Assembly: GCA_016868455.1 (NCBI GenBank)
Contig: VGGV01000008.1
Coordinates: forward strand, 1 to 64,000
DNA length: 64,000 nt
Direction of reading: 5' to 3'
Source of the DNA: Bacteroidota bacterium
Lineage (GTDB): Bacteria; Bacteroidota; Bacteroidia; Chitinophagales; Chitinophagaceae
Shown: piece after piece, positions 37,919 to 47,230 of the stretch
Position numbering within the stretch: the stretch's first letter is position 1
Layout: each line of letters begins with the position of its first letter
Made by a program: the position numbers and the translations under genes
Notes under the pieces: model-generated
The model's input: the letters and a program-made list of their open reading frames with translations, nothing else
What the model was told of the DNA's origin: nothing
Database searches by the model: none

Positions 37919-38533
37919 TTAATCCTTCCATAAGAAAGGAAAAAGAATAACAGCCAGAAGTACAACCAGTATGTCAAGTGCAATTAACAACAGTACTGTG
38001 GTTACTGGTATGGTTAGCAATGGGGCAAAAGCTGCATTGGACAGACGCATCAGTAATAATAGCTGCGGGATAATGATGGGAAACCCCAGCACCGCCATGA
38101 TGGCTGCATTCTGCTGTGCCCGGGCAGCAATAGCAGCAAGAAATGTGAACACCAGGCTCAGGCTCCAGCCGCCCAGCAATACCAGCCCGATAAATGGACC
38201 GGCTTTTTGCATAGGGTTACCGAGAAAAAGAGTGAATAATAACAGGCTTAGCATACTCATCAACAGCATAAGCAGGGAATTAAACAGCAGTTTGGCCAGT
38301 ACAAAACTGGCAGGGCTTACGATGGAATAGAAGTAAAGCATGCGGCCCCGGCTCTCTTGTAAAAAACTCTTGGCTACTGCATTAATACAAACAAAAAGCT
38401 GGATAACCCAGAATAATCCGTTCCACACATTGCTGTCGGTTTCATCCATGGCATTAAACAGCACAAAAATGGTGGCGCCGATGTAAAGCAGCACACCATA
38501 AAAACTGTATTGCTGACGCAATTCCAGCAGCAT
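37919..38533 (-). CDS. ccmB: Heme exporter membrane protein CcmB
   Basis: A 204-residue protein with about six transmembrane helices. The start MLLELRQQYSFYGVLLYIGATIFVLFN and internal NGLFWVIQLFVCINAVAKSFLQESRGRMLYFYSIVSP match CcmB, the permease part of the CcmAB heme-export ABC transporter. The ATPase gene ccmA is not adjacent. It is the first gene of ccmB-C-D on the minus strand. Confidence 0.85.
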   Translation of the reverse strand: MLLELRQQYSFYGVLLYIGATIFVLFNAMDETDSNVWNGLFWVIQLFVCINAVAKSFLQESRGRMLYFYSIVSPASFVLAKLLFNSLLMLLMSMLSLLLFTLFLGNPMQKAGPFIGLVLLGGWSLSLVFTFLAAIAARAQQNAAIMAVLGFPIIIPQLLLLMRLSNAAFAPLLTIPVTTVLLLIALDILVVLLAVILFPFLWKD

Positions 38534-38645
38534 ATCTTTCTTAAAGAGGGTAAATATGTGGTTTACAGAATTGATAACAAATGATTCTCTGCGAAATTAC
38601 TTATTCATGTAACTTCGACCCCTGTTTTTTATTAAATCAGTTTAA

Positions 38646-39557
38646 ATGAAAAAGATAACCTGTTTGATTGCCGCTGCTGTTGTCCTTTTTGCAGCAGTAA
38701 GTTTTGAAGCCTGCCAGACCACCAAAACCAGCACGGCCACCAAAATGCTGAAGTTTGACCTGGAAAAAGGAAAGGGGTATGATTATGAAATGACCGTAAG
38801 CATGGACCAGGAAATCATGGGCCAGGAGATAAAAATGGATATGACCACCTATTATTCCATGGACGTAAATGGGGATGACAGCGGTACCAAAACCATTGTT
38901 TCATCATTTGAAAGATTTAAACTGAAAACAGAAGTAGCGGGTTTCAATATTGATGTGGACACAGATAAACCGGTGAGTTCCGACACGGCTGAACTTAAAA
39001 AAGACCCCATGCAGATATTCAACAGGATATTCGGTTCCATCAAGGGGCAAAAATTCACTATGAAGGTGAACCCCGAAGGAAAAATAACGGAGGTAACCGG
39101 GTTTGAGAACATGGCAGAGAACATAGCCGGATCGCTGGGTCTTGATGAAGATGAAAAGCAGGAAATGATGAAGGAGTTCAATGGCCAGTTCAATGCAGAT
39201 GAGATCAAACAAAACCTGGAACGGTTCTGGTATATTTTTCCAAATAAGGAAATTAAAGTAGGCGATACCTGGGATAAAGTTTCAGAAGTTGGCGGCAAGT
39301 TGCCTGCCCGGTATAAATCAACGTACAAGGTAACGGATATTGAAGGGGATATGGTAACCCTTGAGGAGGTGAGTAAAATTGAATCGAAGGGAGATGAAAA
39401 ACTCAGCCTCAGCGGAGAAGTGACCGGCACCATTGTGGTGGACAGCCGCAGCGGGCTGGTAGTAACTGCCGACCAGGACATGGATATAAAAGCTTCCGGC
39501 GGAGGAATGAGCTTTGACATAAAGGGCAAATCAAAAATAAAAGGCAAAGCGAGGTAG
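38646..39557 (+). CDS. DUF6263-like lipoprotein
   Basis: A 303-residue protein with signal peptide and lipobox (VSFEAC, cysteine at about residue 23). The mature part is beta-rich and charged (KGKGYDYEMTVSMDQEIMGQEIKMDMTTYYSMDV; FWYIFPNKEIKVGDTWDKVSEVGGKLPARYKSTYKV). This matches the Bacteroidota DUF6263 type as I remember it. Function unknown, probably outer-membrane associated. Confidence 0.65.
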   Translation: MKKITCLIAAAVVLFAAVSFEACQTTKTSTATKMLKFDLEKGKGYDYEMTVSMDQEIMGQEIKMDMTTYYSMDVNGDDSGTKTIVSSFERFKLKTEVAGFNIDVDTDKPVSSDTAELKKDPMQIFNRIFGSIKGQKFTMKVNPEGKITEVTGFENMAENIAGSLGLDEDEKQEMMKEFNGQFNADEIKQNLERFWYIFPNKEIKVGDTWDKVSEVGGKLPARYKSTYKVTDIEGDMVTLEEVSKIESKGDEKLSLSGEVTGTIVVDSRSGLVVTADQDMDIKASGGGMSFDIKGKSKIKGKAR

Positions 39558-39670
39558 ATGGTTAATTAGTTAATTGGTTATTAGGGATACTTCGTTAGCA
39601 GCGGGGGTCGTTCTGCTTTAAAGCCTGTTTCCGAATTCCCCCTCCCCCAATCACTAATTAACTAATCTAC
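39555..39670. repeat. Imperfect inverted repeat with heptad-like arms between DUF6263 gene and tdk
   Basis: GTAGATGGTTAATTAGT near 39555-39571 is matched in inverse orientation by ACTAATTAACTAATCTAC near 39653-39670, with about 80 nt between. The left arm continues as GTTAATT/AGTTAATT/GGTTATT, a 7-8-nt period. It lies between convergent genes and overlaps the tdk stop. Confidence 0.6.
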
Positions 39671-40230
39671 TTCGAATAACACTTTCTGCACCGCGGTTCA
39701 TACACATCGGTGGCGCCCAGCATTACCTGCTCGTCGTTGGACACTTTACGGTAGGAGTAATTGGCGATACTGCCGCATTGCTGGCAGATGGCGTGCAGTT
39801 TTGTTACGTAATCAGCCTTGGCCATGATATATGGCATTTGCCCGAAGGGATTGCCGAGATAATCCATATCCAGCCCGGCCACAATTACCCGGATGCCGCG
39901 GAAGGCCAGTTCATCACACACATTGGCAATCTGGTCGTCAAAAAACTGGGCCTCATCAATACCCACCACATCCACATCCTGTGCCATCAGCAATATCTTC
40001 TGCGAATTATCAACGGGGGTTGACAGAATGGCTGTGGCATCATGCGATACGATCTTTACTTCATCATACCGCACATCAATGGCCGGCTTGAAAATTTCGG
40101 CCTTCTGGTTGGCTATTTTCACTCTTTTCAGGCGGCGGATAAGTTCCTCTGTCTTCCCGCTGAACATGGAGCCGCAGATCACCTCGATACTTCCCCGGCG
40201 TTCGCCGCTGGTATTGGGTTCAATAAACAT
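39667..40230 (-). CDS. tdk: Thymidine kinase
   Basis: A 187-residue type II thymidine kinase that phosphorylates thymidine for salvage. The P-loop is [19 protein letters not shown], the Walker B-like motif is [12 protein letters not shown], and the C-terminal zinc site is supplied by CQQCGS and CRKCYSK. It is convergent with the DUF6263 gene. Confidence 0.93.
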   Translation of the reverse strand: MFIEPNTSGERRGSIEVICGSMFSGKTEELIRRLKRVKIANQKAEIFKPAIDVRYDEVKIVSHDATAILSTPVDNSQKILLMAQDVDVVGIDEAQFFDDQIANVCDELAFRGIRVIVAGLDMDYLGNPFGQMPYIMAKADYVTKLHAICQQCGSIANYSYRKVSNDEQVMLGATDVYEPRCRKCYSK

Positions 40231-40339
40231 TGTTAAGATTTATTTACCGGCCAATGTTAGGAAATTTATTGGCAGGTTGTTTGTAATTTTAGAACACCTG
40301 TAACGTTGAGTTATTTTATCAAGCTTCAAAATTACCGGA

Positions 40340-41056
40340 ATGGAACGACTGGAATCCCTCATACTTAAACTGAAACAGCAATTTGAACAAAAAGCCGACC
40401 CCGCCCTGATGCTGGGTACGGTGCAGTTGCTGGAGTTTGAACTTTCCAAAATGAACGCCACCGTCAGGCAGAGCCTGGGCACCGCAAAAGTGGCGGTGGT
40501 ACTTCCGCTTAACCAGGCGGTTGCCTCGGCCGTGGGCGCCGAATACGAAAGGTATGCCCCCAGACCGGCCGATCAGCCTGTTATAAAAGAACCTGAAAGC
40601 CACCGGGTGAAAGAGACCTTACTGGTGGATGAAGGCTCCGTTTCACTGCTGCAGAAGAACGGCCAGCTGGATATGGTGTTTGACCCGATGACAGAAATAC
40701 CCACCCTTTCTCACCAGGGAAAAGAAAAGGAAGTGAACGATAACGCTGCACAGGGCGAATCGCTGAACGATAAATTGCGGCAGGGAAAAACGGAGCTGGT
40801 GGAAGTGCTGAAAGAAACCCCGGTGAAAGACCTGCGCAAGGCCATCGGCATCAACGACCGGTTTCTTTTCATCAACGAGCTTTTCCGGGGCGATGAAGCC
40901 ATGTATGAGCGCTGCATCAAAACCATCAACAGTTTTAATATTTATGCGGAAGCGGAGTACTGGATCACAAGGGAACTGAAAGTGAAACTGGGCTGGAACA
41001 GCGACAGCAACACCGTGCTGCATTTTGATCAGCTGGTCAAAAGACGGTTTTCCTGA
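40340..41056 (+). CDS. Conserved Bacteroidota protein of unknown function
   Basis: A 238-residue soluble protein. The N-terminal 60 residues are predicted coiled/helical (MERLESLILKLKQQFEQKADPALML), the middle is acidic and low complexity, and the C-terminal 70 residues are strongly patterned (KDLRKAIGINDRFLFINELFRGDEAMYERCIKTINSFNIYAEAEYWI). I have seen this C-terminal pattern in many Bacteroidota hypothetical proteins but know no function. Its 3' end overlaps the end of waaA on the other strand by 28 nt. Confidence 0.7.
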   Translation: MERLESLILKLKQQFEQKADPALMLGTVQLLEFELSKMNATVRQSLGTAKVAVVLPLNQAVASAVGAEYERYAPRPADQPVIKEPESHRVKETLLVDEGSVSLLQKNGQLDMVFDPMTEIPTLSHQGKEKEVNDNAAQGESLNDKLRQGKTELVEVLKETPVKDLRKAIGINDRFLFINELFRGDEAMYERCIKTINSFNIYAEAEYWITRELKVKLGWNSDSNTVLHFDQLVKRRFS

Positions 41057-42291
41057 ATAAAGTTCAGAATCTTTTGCGTGGCCCCCGCATTTTTTCTTAC
41101 AAATTCACCGGCAGCCCCGGCTGAAAGGCTGTACCGGCTGCTGTCATGAAGCAATTTCCCGATCACCTGCGCCATTGCTTTTTCATTTTCCACCACAATG
41201 CCTCCATTGCTGTTTACGAGGCCTGCCGCTTCAATATACTTATGGTAATAAGGCCCCATGAGGACGGGTTTTGAATAAACAGCCGCTTCCAGCACATTAT
41301 GCACTCCCATTTTTTTAAGACCGCCTCCCACATAGGTTATATACCCGTACCTGTACAGGCGGGACAGCATCCCGAAATTGTCTATAATGAGACAGTCAGA
41401 AGAATGAGCCAGTTCCTTTTTTTCTTTCAGCTCAGAAAAAAGTATGGCTGATGGAAAAAGCTGCCTGAGCGCAGCCAGTTTGTTATTGTACAGTTCATGC
41501 GGTGCCATGATGAGTTTGATGGAGCCGGCCGGTAATTGCTGAAAAGTTTTTTGCAGCATTACCTCATCTTCAGGCCAGGTGCTGCCCGCAACCAGTGTTT
41601 TGGATGTGCCGGTAAATTCTTCAAGGAGTGGAATGGGTTCAAATTGCCCGGCAATTTCAATTACCCTGTCGTATCGGGTATCACCGGATATACCAGCAAT
41701 GTTGCCCAGCCCGATTTCATTTAACAAACGTAAAGAATTTTCATCCTGCACAAACAGGTGATCAAAGCGGGAAAGGATTTTGCGCTGCAGCCCGCCATAC
41801 CATTTAAAGAAGGACATATCTTTTCTGAAAAGAGCGGAAATAAGCAGCAGCGGGATATTGCGGTATTTTATTTTTTTCAGGTAATAATACCAGAACTCAT
41901 ACTTTACAAAAATCACCAGCGATGGATGAACGATTTCCAGAATTTTTTTTGCATTGCGGGGCCCATCCGCCGGCAGGTAAAAAACCCAGTCCGCGCCTTC
42001 ATAATCTTTCCGTACCTCATAGCCCGAAGGGGAGAAGAATGTGAGCAGTATTTTGGCATTTGGGATTTGAAATTTGAGTTTTTCTATCACTGGCCTGCCC
42101 TGTTCAAACTCGCCCAGCGAAGCACAGTGCACCCAGATGATTTTTTCCTTTTTTGGTATGGCCTGTTCCAGTTTTTTGAATATTCCTTTTCGCCCCTGCA
42201 CCCAATTTTTTGCCTTTGGGTTAAATAAAGCGGCAATGCGGGTACCCGCCCGAAACAGGAGTAAGAATATATTGTAAAGAAATACTGACAA
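41029..42291 (-). CDS. waaA: 3-deoxy-D-manno-octulosonic acid (Kdo) transferase
   Basis: A 420-residue GT-B glycosyltransferase that adds Kdo to lipid A at the inner membrane. It has an N-terminal membrane anchor, then IIWVHCASLGEFEQGRPVIEKL with the catalytic glutamate in the family's SLGE motif, LLTFFSPSGYEVRK, and in the second domain YVGGGLKKMGVHNVLEAAVYSKPVLMGPYYHKYIEAAGLV. A short DNA stretch at 42050-42080 (AAACTCA, AATTTCA, AATCCCA, AATGCCA on the coding strand) has a 7-nt period and encodes LKFQIPNAK. Confidence 0.92.
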   Translation of the reverse strand: MSVFLYNIFLLLFRAGTRIAALFNPKAKNWVQGRKGIFKKLEQAIPKKEKIIWVHCASLGEFEQGRPVIEKLKFQIPNAKILLTFFSPSGYEVRKDYEGADWVFYLPADGPRNAKKILEIVHPSLVIFVKYEFWYYYLKKIKYRNIPLLLISALFRKDMSFFKWYGGLQRKILSRFDHLFVQDENSLRLLNEIGLGNIAGISGDTRYDRVIEIAGQFEPIPLLEEFTGTSKTLVAGSTWPEDEVMLQKTFQQLPAGSIKLIMAPHELYNNKLAALRQLFPSAILFSELKEKKELAHSSDCLIIDNFGMLSRLYRYGYITYVGGGLKKMGVHNVLEAAVYSKPVLMGPYYHKYIEAAGLVNSNGGIVVENEKAMAQVIGKLLHDSSRYSLSAGAAGEFVRKNAGATQKILNFIQENRLLTS

Positions 42292-42352
42292 CCTGTTGGT
42301 AATTAATAAGCAGCAAATGTAAAAGCAATCGGGTAAACTACCCTTATTTTGC

Positions 42353-42360
42353 TATTTTTG
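42353..42360 (+). promoter_or_regulatory. Possible -7 box for the sugar aminotransferase cluster
   Basis: TATTTTTG matches TAnnTTTG and lies 24 nt before ATG 42385. No clear TTTG at -33 is seen. On the opposite strand TACATTTG (42321-42314) may serve waaA, so the divergent promoters share this gap. Confidence 0.45.
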
Positions 42361-42384
42361 CGCCGCTTTTACAGCAAATTGCCG

Positions 42385-43518
42385 ATGCGACCCATCCAGA
42401 TGGTAGATACCAAAACCCAGTATCATAAGATAAAACCCGAAGTGGACAAAGCAGTCATTGAAGTGATGGAGAGTACAGCCTTTATCAATGGTAAACCTGT
42501 TCATGATTTTGCAGCCCATCTTTCCTCTTACCTGGGTGTGAAGCATACTATTCCCTGCGCCAATGGTACTGATGCACTCCAGATAGCCATGATGGCACTT
42601 GGCCTGCAGCCGGGCGATGAAGTGATCACCCCTTCCTTTACCTATATCGCCACTACAGAAGTGATCGCATTATTGAAGTTAACGCCTGTGTTTGTGGAAG
42701 TGGATGCCAGAACATTTTGTATGGATCCGGGTTCGCTGGAGAAGGCAATCACTCCCAAAACAAAAGCAATAGTTCCGGTTCATCTATACGGACAGTCTGC
42801 ACCGATGGAGGAAATCATGGCTATTGCCCGAAAGTATAGCCTGTATGTGATTGAAGATAATGCCCAGGCCATTGGATGTGCCTATACCTTTTCTGATGGT
42901 ACAAAAAAGAAAACAGGCACAATCGGCCAAATAGGCACTACCTCTTTTTATCCTTCCAAGAACCTTGGTGCATTTGGTGACGGAGGGGCCATTTTTACCA
43001 ATGATGAGCAACTGGACGCAAAATTGAAAATGATCGCCAACCACGGCCAGAGCCGGCAGTATTATCATGATGTGGTGGGTTGCAACAGCCGGTTGGATTC
43101 GATACAGGCGGCAATACTCAACATCAAGCTAAAGCACCTGGATGCGTATGCTGCGGCAAGGAGAAAAGCGGCTGACTACTATGACGCAGCCTTTACAGGT
43201 CATCCAAAAATCACCACCCCTTTCCGGGCTGCTTACAGCGACCATGTTTTTCATCAATACACCATTTTGCTTGAAGGGGTTGACCGGGAAGGTCTGAAAA
43301 AATTTCTTGCGGAGAACGGCATTCCTTCCATGATCTATTACCCGGTGCCGGGACACAGGCAAAAAATGTTTGAGCAGTTTAATCCGGCTGCAAAAGATTT
43401 GCCGGTTACAGACTGGCTTACAGAAAGGGTGATTTCTCTGCCCGTTCACACAGAACTGGATGAGGAGCAACTGGCCTTTATCACTACAAATGTTTTATCA
43501 TTCATAAATAAATTCTGA
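42385..43518 (+). CDS. DegT/DnrJ/EryC1/StrS family sugar aminotransferase
   Basis: A 377-residue PLP enzyme that typically aminates nucleotide-linked keto sugars. ATG 42385 (MRPIQMVDTKTQYHKIKPEVDKAV) is chosen over 42349, which overlaps the -7 box. The PLP-binding lysine is in TTSFYPSKNLGAFGDGGAIFT. Other motifs are PCANGTDALQIAMMALGLQPGDEVITPSFTY and VIEDNAQAIGC. It leads the nucleotide-sugar cluster, suggesting a role in an O-antigen or exopolysaccharide amino sugar. Confidence 0.88.
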   Translation: MRPIQMVDTKTQYHKIKPEVDKAVIEVMESTAFINGKPVHDFAAHLSSYLGVKHTIPCANGTDALQIAMMALGLQPGDEVITPSFTYIATTEVIALLKLTPVFVEVDARTFCMDPGSLEKAITPKTKAIVPVHLYGQSAPMEEIMAIARKYSLYVIEDNAQAIGCAYTFSDGTKKKTGTIGQIGTTSFYPSKNLGAFGDGGAIFTNDEQLDAKLKMIANHGQSRQYYHDVVGCNSRLDSIQAAILNIKLKHLDAYAAARRKAADYYDAAFTGHPKITTPFRAAYSDHVFHQYTILLEGVDREGLKKFLAENGIPSMIYYPVPGHRQKMFEQFNPAAKDLPVTDWLTERVISLPVHTELDEEQLAFITTNVLSFINKF

Positions 43519-43519
43519 T

Positions 43520-44839
43520 ATGAAAATTGCAGTCGTTGGAACCGGCTATGTTGGTTTGGTAACAGGTACTTGTTTTGCCGAAACAGGCAATGATGTGACC
43601 TGCGTGGATATTGACGTCAGCAAAGTAAATAAGCTCAGTAAAGGGGAAGTCACCATTTACGAACCCGGGCTGGAGCACTTATTTCTTCGTAACCTGAAAG
43701 AACACCGGCTGCACTTCACTACCAGCCTTGCGGAGGGTATAAGGGATGCCGTAATTATTCTTCTGGCACTGCCAACACCGCCGGGAGAAAATGGTTCAGC
43801 TGACCTTAACTATATTTTGGATGTGGCAGATGATCTTGGAAAACTGATGACGGGCTATAAAGTAGTTGTTGATAAAAGTACAGTGCCGGTGGGTACTGCT
43901 GAAAAAGTGCATACAGCTATCGCTAAAAATTATAAAGGTGAATTTGATGTGGTAAGCAATCCGGAGTTTTTAAGGGAGGGCGTAGCCGTGGAAGATTGTA
44001 TGAAGCCGAACCGTGTGGTGATTGGCACCAGTTCTGAAAAGGCAAAGAAACTGATGGGTGATTTGTATGCGCCTTTTGTGCGACAGGGCAACCCGGTTAT
44101 TTTTATGGACGAACGTTCTGCCGAACTGACAAAATATGCCGCTAACTCATTTCTTGCCACCAAGATCTCTTTTATGAACGAGATAGCAAGACTTTGTGAA
44201 AGGCTTGGCGCCGATGTGGACATGGTGCGCCGGGGTATCGGCAGCGATGAACGGATCGGAAAAAGATTTTTGTTCCCCGGTATTGGTTATGGCGGAAGCT
44301 GTTTTCCGAAAGATGTGCAGGCCCTGGTAAAATCATCCCATGAAGCGGACTATGATTTTAAGATCCTGAATGCAGTAATGGAGGTAAATGAATTGCAGAA
44401 ACTGCACCTGCTGGCGGGCATAAAAAAATATTTTAACGGGAACCTGAAAGGGAAACATTTTGCCTTATGGGGCCTTGCTTTCAAGCCCAATACGGATGAT
44501 ATACGGGAAGCGCCGGCGCTTTATATGATCAAAGAATTACTGAAAGAAGGCGCCACCGTTGCCGCTTTTGACCCGGAGGCCATGAAGAATGTGAGAAACG
44601 AACTGGGCGATATTATTACCTATACCGAAAGCCAGTATGATACGCTGAACGGCGCCGAAGCACTGATCATTGCTACGGAGTGGAATGAGTTCAGAACCCC
44701 TGATTTTTCAAAGATTGCCGCAACGCTGAAAAACAAAGCTATCTTCGATGGCCGCAACCTTTTTGACCTTGCTGCGATGAGAGAACTTGGTTTCTATTAT
44801 CAAAGTGTGGGAAGGGAGGTGGTAACCCCCGACCCCTAA
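43520..44839 (+). CDS. ugd: UDP-glucose 6-dehydrogenase
   Basis: A 439-residue enzyme oxidising UDP-glucose to UDP-glucuronate with two NAD+. N-terminal Rossmann motif VVGTGYVGLVTGTCFAETG, substrate site NPEFLREGVAVEDCMKPNRVVIG, catalytic cysteine in GIGYGGSCFPKDVQAL, and C-terminal FALWGLAFKPNTDDIREAP. The last residues (REVVTPDP) are encoded by a palindromic repeat next to the stop. It follows the aminotransferase by 1 nt; its product is the substrate of the next gene. Confidence 0.93.
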   Translation: MKIAVVGTGYVGLVTGTCFAETGNDVTCVDIDVSKVNKLSKGEVTIYEPGLEHLFLRNLKEHRLHFTTSLAEGIRDAVIILLALPTPPGENGSADLNYILDVADDLGKLMTGYKVVVDKSTVPVGTAEKVHTAIAKNYKGEFDVVSNPEFLREGVAVEDCMKPNRVVIGTSSEKAKKLMGDLYAPFVRQGNPVIFMDERSAELTKYAANSFLATKISFMNEIARLCERLGADVDMVRRGIGSDERIGKRFLFPGIGYGGSCFPKDVQALVKSSHEADYDFKILNAVMEVNELQKLHLLAGIKKYFNGNLKGKHFALWGLAFKPNTDDIREAPALYMIKELLKEGATVAAFDPEAMKNVRNELGDIITYTESQYDTLNGAEALIIATEWNEFRTPDFSKIAATLKNKAIFDGRNLFDLAAMRELGFYYQSVGREVVTPDP

Positions 44840-44844
44840 AGGGG
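44833..44844. repeat. Palindrome at the ugd stop
   Basis: CCCCTAAAGGGG spans the ugd stop codon. A related copy (CCCCCTTTAGGGGG) lies 86 nt later at the start of the next gene. Confidence 0.75.
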
Positions 44845-44902
44845 AGTAAGGGAAATTTATAATATTGAAATATCTTTTGTTAACTGAAAACAAAAAATCA
44901 AG

Positions 44903-45928
44903 TTGAGTAAAGAAATTAAAAATGCTGATTCCCCCTTTAGGGGGCTTGGGGGCAAACGGGTATTAATAACCGGCGCTGCCGGATTTCTCGGTTCGCATTT
45001 GTGCGACAGGTTTATCAAAGAAGAATATCAGGTGATTGGCATGGATAATCTCATCACCGGGGATTTAAACAATATTCGGCATTTGTTTAAACTGCAGCAG
45101 TTTGAGTTTTATCATCATGATGTTACCAAGTTTATACATATACCCGGTCATCTCGATTATATTCTTCACTTTGCCTCGCCGGCCAGCCCGATTGATTATC
45201 TGAAAATACCTATCCAGACGCTGAAAGTGGGTGCAATGGGTACACACAATTGCCTGGGCCTTGCCAAGGCGAAGGAAGCCCGGATACTGGTGGCCAGCAC
45301 CAGCGAAGTGTATGGCGATCCGCTGGTGCATCCGCAAACAGAAGAATACTGGGGCAATGTAAATCCGGTTGGTCCGAGAGGCGTTTATGATGAAGCCAAG
45401 CGATATATGGAATCCATCACCATGGCGTACCATACCTTTCATGGAGTGGACACCAGGATTGTAAGAATATTCAACACCTACGGCCCAAGGATGCGGCTCA
45501 ATGACGGGAGGGCATTGCCGGCATTTATCGGTCAGGCATTAAGGGGCGAAGACCTTACTGTTTTTGGCGACGGTTCGCAAACAAGGAGTTTTTGTTATGT
45601 GGATGACCTGGTTGAAGGAATTTACCGGTTGCTGCTCAGTGATTATATTATGCCGGTTAATATTGGCAACCCTAACGAAGTATCATTAAAAGAATTTGCG
45701 GAGGAAGTGCTGGCGCTTACCGGTAATAAAGTAAAAATCACTTACAAGCCTTTACCCGTTGATGACCCCAAACAAAGGCAACCGGATATAACAAAGGCAA
45801 AAGCCATACTGGGATGGGAGCCTAAGGTAAGCCGGAGCGATGGGTTGAAGATTACCTATGAATATTTTAAATCGTTGCCCGAAGAAGAATGGAACAAACA
45901 GCCCAAAGAATTTGTAAGCATGAAATGA
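44903..45928 (+). CDS. uxs: UDP-glucuronate decarboxylase (UDP-xylose synthase type)
   Basis: A 341-residue short-chain dehydrogenase fold enzyme. It starts at TTG 44903, as no suitable ATG lies before the Rossmann motif [18 protein letters not shown]. Catalytic residues are the serine-tyrosine pair in [17 protein letters not shown] and [13 protein letters not shown] (YxxxK). [26 protein letters not shown] is typical of UDP-xylose synthases. Residues 10-17 (SPFRGLGG) are encoded by a palindromic repeat between start and fold, extending the N-terminus. It converts UDP-glucuronate from ugd to UDP-xylose. Confidence 0.88.
   Translation: MSKEIKNADSPFRGLGGKRVLITGAAGFLGSHLCDRFIKEEYQVIGMDNLITGDLNNIRHLFKLQQFEFYHHDVTKFIHIPGHLDYILHFASPASPIDYLKIPIQTLKVGAMGTHNCLGLAKAKEARILVASTSEVYGDPLVHPQTEEYWGNVNPVGPRGVYDEAKRYMESITMAYHTFHGVDTRIVRIFNTYGPRMRLNDGRALPAFIGQALRGEDLTVFGDGSQTRSFCYVDDLVEGIYRLLLSDYIMPVNIGNPNEVSLKEFAEEVLALTGNKVKITYKPLPVDDPKQRQPDITKAKAILGWEPKVSRSDGLKITYEYFKSLPEEEWNKQPKEFVSMK
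44931..44944. repeat. In-frame palindrome at the start of the UDP-glucuronate decarboxylase gene
   Basis: CCCCCTTTAGGGGG, a perfect 14-nt palindrome followed by CTTGGGGG, encodes SPFRGLGG in the leader of the enzyme. With the copy at 44833-44844 it brackets the 63-nt intergenic gap. Confidence 0.8.
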
Positions 45929-45937
45929 ATTAATGGC

Positions 45938-47227
45938 ATGTACCAGGAATTAGTTGATAAAAAAGCAAAGCTGGCCGTTATCGGCCTTGGATATGTCGGG
46001 CTTCCCATTGCACTTGAGTTTGCAAAAAAAATACCGGTAATCGGGTTTGACATCAGTTCCAGGCGGATTGGGCTGATGAAACAGGGGATTGATCCCAGCA
46101 ATGAACTGGCAAAAGAAGATTTTGAAGGTTGTGATATGGTGTTTACAGATTCATTGGATGTTTTGCGGGAAGCCAGGTTTTTCATTGTAGCTGTGCCAAC
46201 GCCGGTGGATGAGCACAATGTGCCGGACCTCGGGCCGGTGAAAAAAGCATCCGAAACGGTGGGGAAGGTAATTAAGATGGGAGATTATGTGGTGTTTGAA
46301 TCCACGGTATACCCCGGCTGTACCGAAGAAGATTGCCTGCCGGTTATCGAGAAATTGTCGGGTTTAAAAAATATTGCTGATTTCAAACTTGGTTATTCAC
46401 CTGAGCGCATCAACCCCGGTGATAAGGATCATACGCTGGCTACTATTGTAAAAGTGGTATCGGGCTGTGATTCGGAATCGCTGGAAGAAATTGCCAAAAC
46501 CTATGAGCTGGTGGTGAAGGCAGGAGTGCACAGGGCTTCCTCCATCAAAGTGGCCGAGGCTGCCAAGATCATTGAAAACACCCAGCGGGACCTGAACATT
46601 GCCCTGATGAACGAGCTGTCCATCATCTTTAACATGATGAACATAAATACGTACGAAGTGCTGGAGGCAGCGGGTACCAAATGGAATTTTTTAAAGTTCC
46701 AGCCGGGACTGGTAGGAGGGCACTGTATCGGTGTGGACCCCTACTATCTTACATACAAGGCCAATGAACTGGGGTATGATGCGGAAGTGATACTGGCCGG
46801 CCGGAATATCAACGACAATATGGCCAAGTATGTGGCCAAAACAGTGGTACAGCATATCATAAAAAATACAGATGATGCAAAAAAGGCCAAAGTGCTGGTA
46901 AAAGGCGCTACTTTTAAAGAGAATGTAAGTGATATCCGGAATTCCAAAGTGGCTGATGTAGTAAAGGCGCTGCAATCCTATGATGTAAATGTTGATGTGG
47001 AAGACCCGCATGCCGATTCAAAAGAGCTGAAGCATGAGTATGGATTTGAACTGGCAGCTAAAACAGACGGAATGTATGATGCAGTGATTGTTGCGGTACC
47101 ACATAATGAATACAGGGAACTGGACGATGCTTATTTTACCCGCATCACCAAACCTCATGGCCTGGTGGCTGATTTGAAAGGCATCTTCCGGGATAAAATT
47201 AAAAACAGACCCTACTGGACTTTATAA
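45938..47227 (+). CDS. Nucleotide-sugar dehydrogenase (WbpO/TviB-type, UDP-HexNAc)
   Basis: A 429-residue enzyme of the UDP-glucose/GDP-mannose dehydrogenase superfamily. Rossmann motif LAVIGLGYVGLPIALEFAKK, YSPERINPGDKDHTLATIVKVVSG, AAKIIENTQRDLNIALMNELSIIF and the catalytic cysteine in LVGGHCIGVDPYYLTYKA mark the TviB/WbpO/WecC-type branch acting on UDP-N-acetylhexosamines. It follows the decarboxylase by 9 nt and probably supplies a uronic acid for a surface polysaccharide. Confidence 0.88.
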   Translation: MYQELVDKKAKLAVIGLGYVGLPIALEFAKKIPVIGFDISSRRIGLMKQGIDPSNELAKEDFEGCDMVFTDSLDVLREARFFIVAVPTPVDEHNVPDLGPVKKASETVGKVIKMGDYVVFESTVYPGCTEEDCLPVIEKLSGLKNIADFKLGYSPERINPGDKDHTLATIVKVVSGCDSESLEEIAKTYELVVKAGVHRASSIKVAEAAKIIENTQRDLNIALMNELSIIFNMMNINTYEVLEAAGTKWNFLKFQPGLVGGHCIGVDPYYLTYKANELGYDAEVILAGRNINDNMAKYVAKTVVQHIIKNTDDAKKAKVLVKGATFKENVSDIRNSKVADVVKALQSYDVNVDVEDPHADSKELKHEYGFELAAKTDGMYDAVIVAVPHNEYRELDDAYFTRITKPHGLVADLKGIFRDKIKNRPYWTL

Positions 47228-47230
47228 TAT

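Noticed and set aside
38852-39547. 231-residue minus-strand frame over the DUF6263 gene
   Set aside because: Composition typical of antisense (Ser/Pro/Ile rich); the sense protein has a signal peptide and lipobox.
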